From assembly GCA_025356765.1 (NCBI GenBank), contig JANXRO010000110.1, positions 1 to 5,965 on the forward strand: a DNA stretch of 5,965 nt. The letters are read 5' to 3'. Each line of letters opens with the position of its first letter. Within the stretch, counting starts at the first letter, position 1. The stretch comes from Hyphomicrobiales bacterium (GTDB lineage Bacteria; Pseudomonadota; Alphaproteobacteria; Rhizobiales; Aestuariivirgaceae). Of the stretch, positions 5,745 to 5,965 are shown piece by piece. The notes beneath the pieces were generated by a model. It saw nothing but the letters and a program-made list of their open reading frames with translations. It was not told the origin of the DNA and searched no databases. The position numbers and the translations under genes were made by a program.

Positions 5745-5965
5745 TGGCAATTCCGCCACTCAGCGCAGACTTCCGCATGTTACGATGAACCGATGTTCCT
5801 CGCGTCCGCTTTACAAATACTTCGGAATTTCCCGCAGCCACAGAAATCAGCATATGCCCAATGGCCTTCCCAAGTGGTACGGGAACGGCATTACCACTTT
5901 GCCGATAGCAATCAGAAACCTTCCCTTGAAATTTCCAAGTGTCGGGGAACCCCTGAATGCGGGCA
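5737..5965 (-). CDS. DNA cytosine-5 methyltransferase, C-terminal fragment cut by the window edge
   Basis: The minus strand from 5964 to the TGA at 5739-5737 encodes 75 residues. They begin ARIQGFPDTW, the end of motif IX (R..QGFP), and continue with DCYRQSGNAVPVPLGKAIG, which is motif X of C5 methyltransferases (usually YRQIGNAVP). These motifs close the AdoMet-binding domain. The catalytic PCQ motif and the target-recognition domain lie right of the window. The last 35 residues are basic and variable. The gene overlaps the endonuclease start by eight bases, forming a methyltransferase-then-nuclease type II operon. The modified base would be 5-methylcytosine in the shared site. Whether the rest of the gene is intact cannot be seen. 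Confidence 0.9.
   Translation of the reverse strand, partial: ARIQGFPDTWKFQGKVSDCYRQSGNAVPVPLGKAIGHMLISVAAGNSEVFVKRTRGTSVHRNMRKSALSGGIAND

Overview
The window most likely comes from an alphaproteobacterium of moderate GC content. Three core genes point that way: a SciP/DUF1153 cell-cycle regulator, found with CtrA in alphaproteobacteria; a phosphatidylcholine synthase of the Pcs type; and mnmA in an alphaproteobacterial form. I cannot name the genus.

Layout. (1) About 1-2110 is the end of an integrated element and looks more A/T-rich than the core genes. At the left edge is a decayed tyrosine-recombinase (phage integrase) fragment on the minus strand. A candidate promoter follows, then a 67-codon orphan gene that overlaps a large serine recombinase gene by ATGA. 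The recombinase frame runs into the 3' half of a minus-strand tRNA gene with anticodon CAT. Its last 14 codons are antisense tRNA sequence and its stop codon overlaps the anticodon. This suggests the element integrated at the tRNA 3' end. (2) 2111-4794 is a core block: mnmA and pcs (minus strand, 29-bp gap, probably one operon), then the tRNA with its own promoter overlapping the end of pcs. Diverging from mnmA is sciP, with a good rho-independent terminator. A near-consensus CtrA box lies between mnmA and sciP. (3) 4971-5965, minus strand, is a type II restriction-modification operon that leaves the window on the right. It holds the C-terminal end of a DNA cytosine-5 methyltransferase, overlapping a PD-(D/E)XK-type endonuclease resembling the PmeII family.

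How it fits together. The core block serves tRNA thiolation (MnmA), membrane lipid synthesis (Pcs), translation (tRNA) and cell-cycle transcription (SciP). It is flanked by mobile or defence DNA on both sides. No wholly new multi-gene system can be shown inside the window. The places where one could lie are the cargo left of position 1, whose far att site is not seen, and the restriction-modification locus right of 5965.
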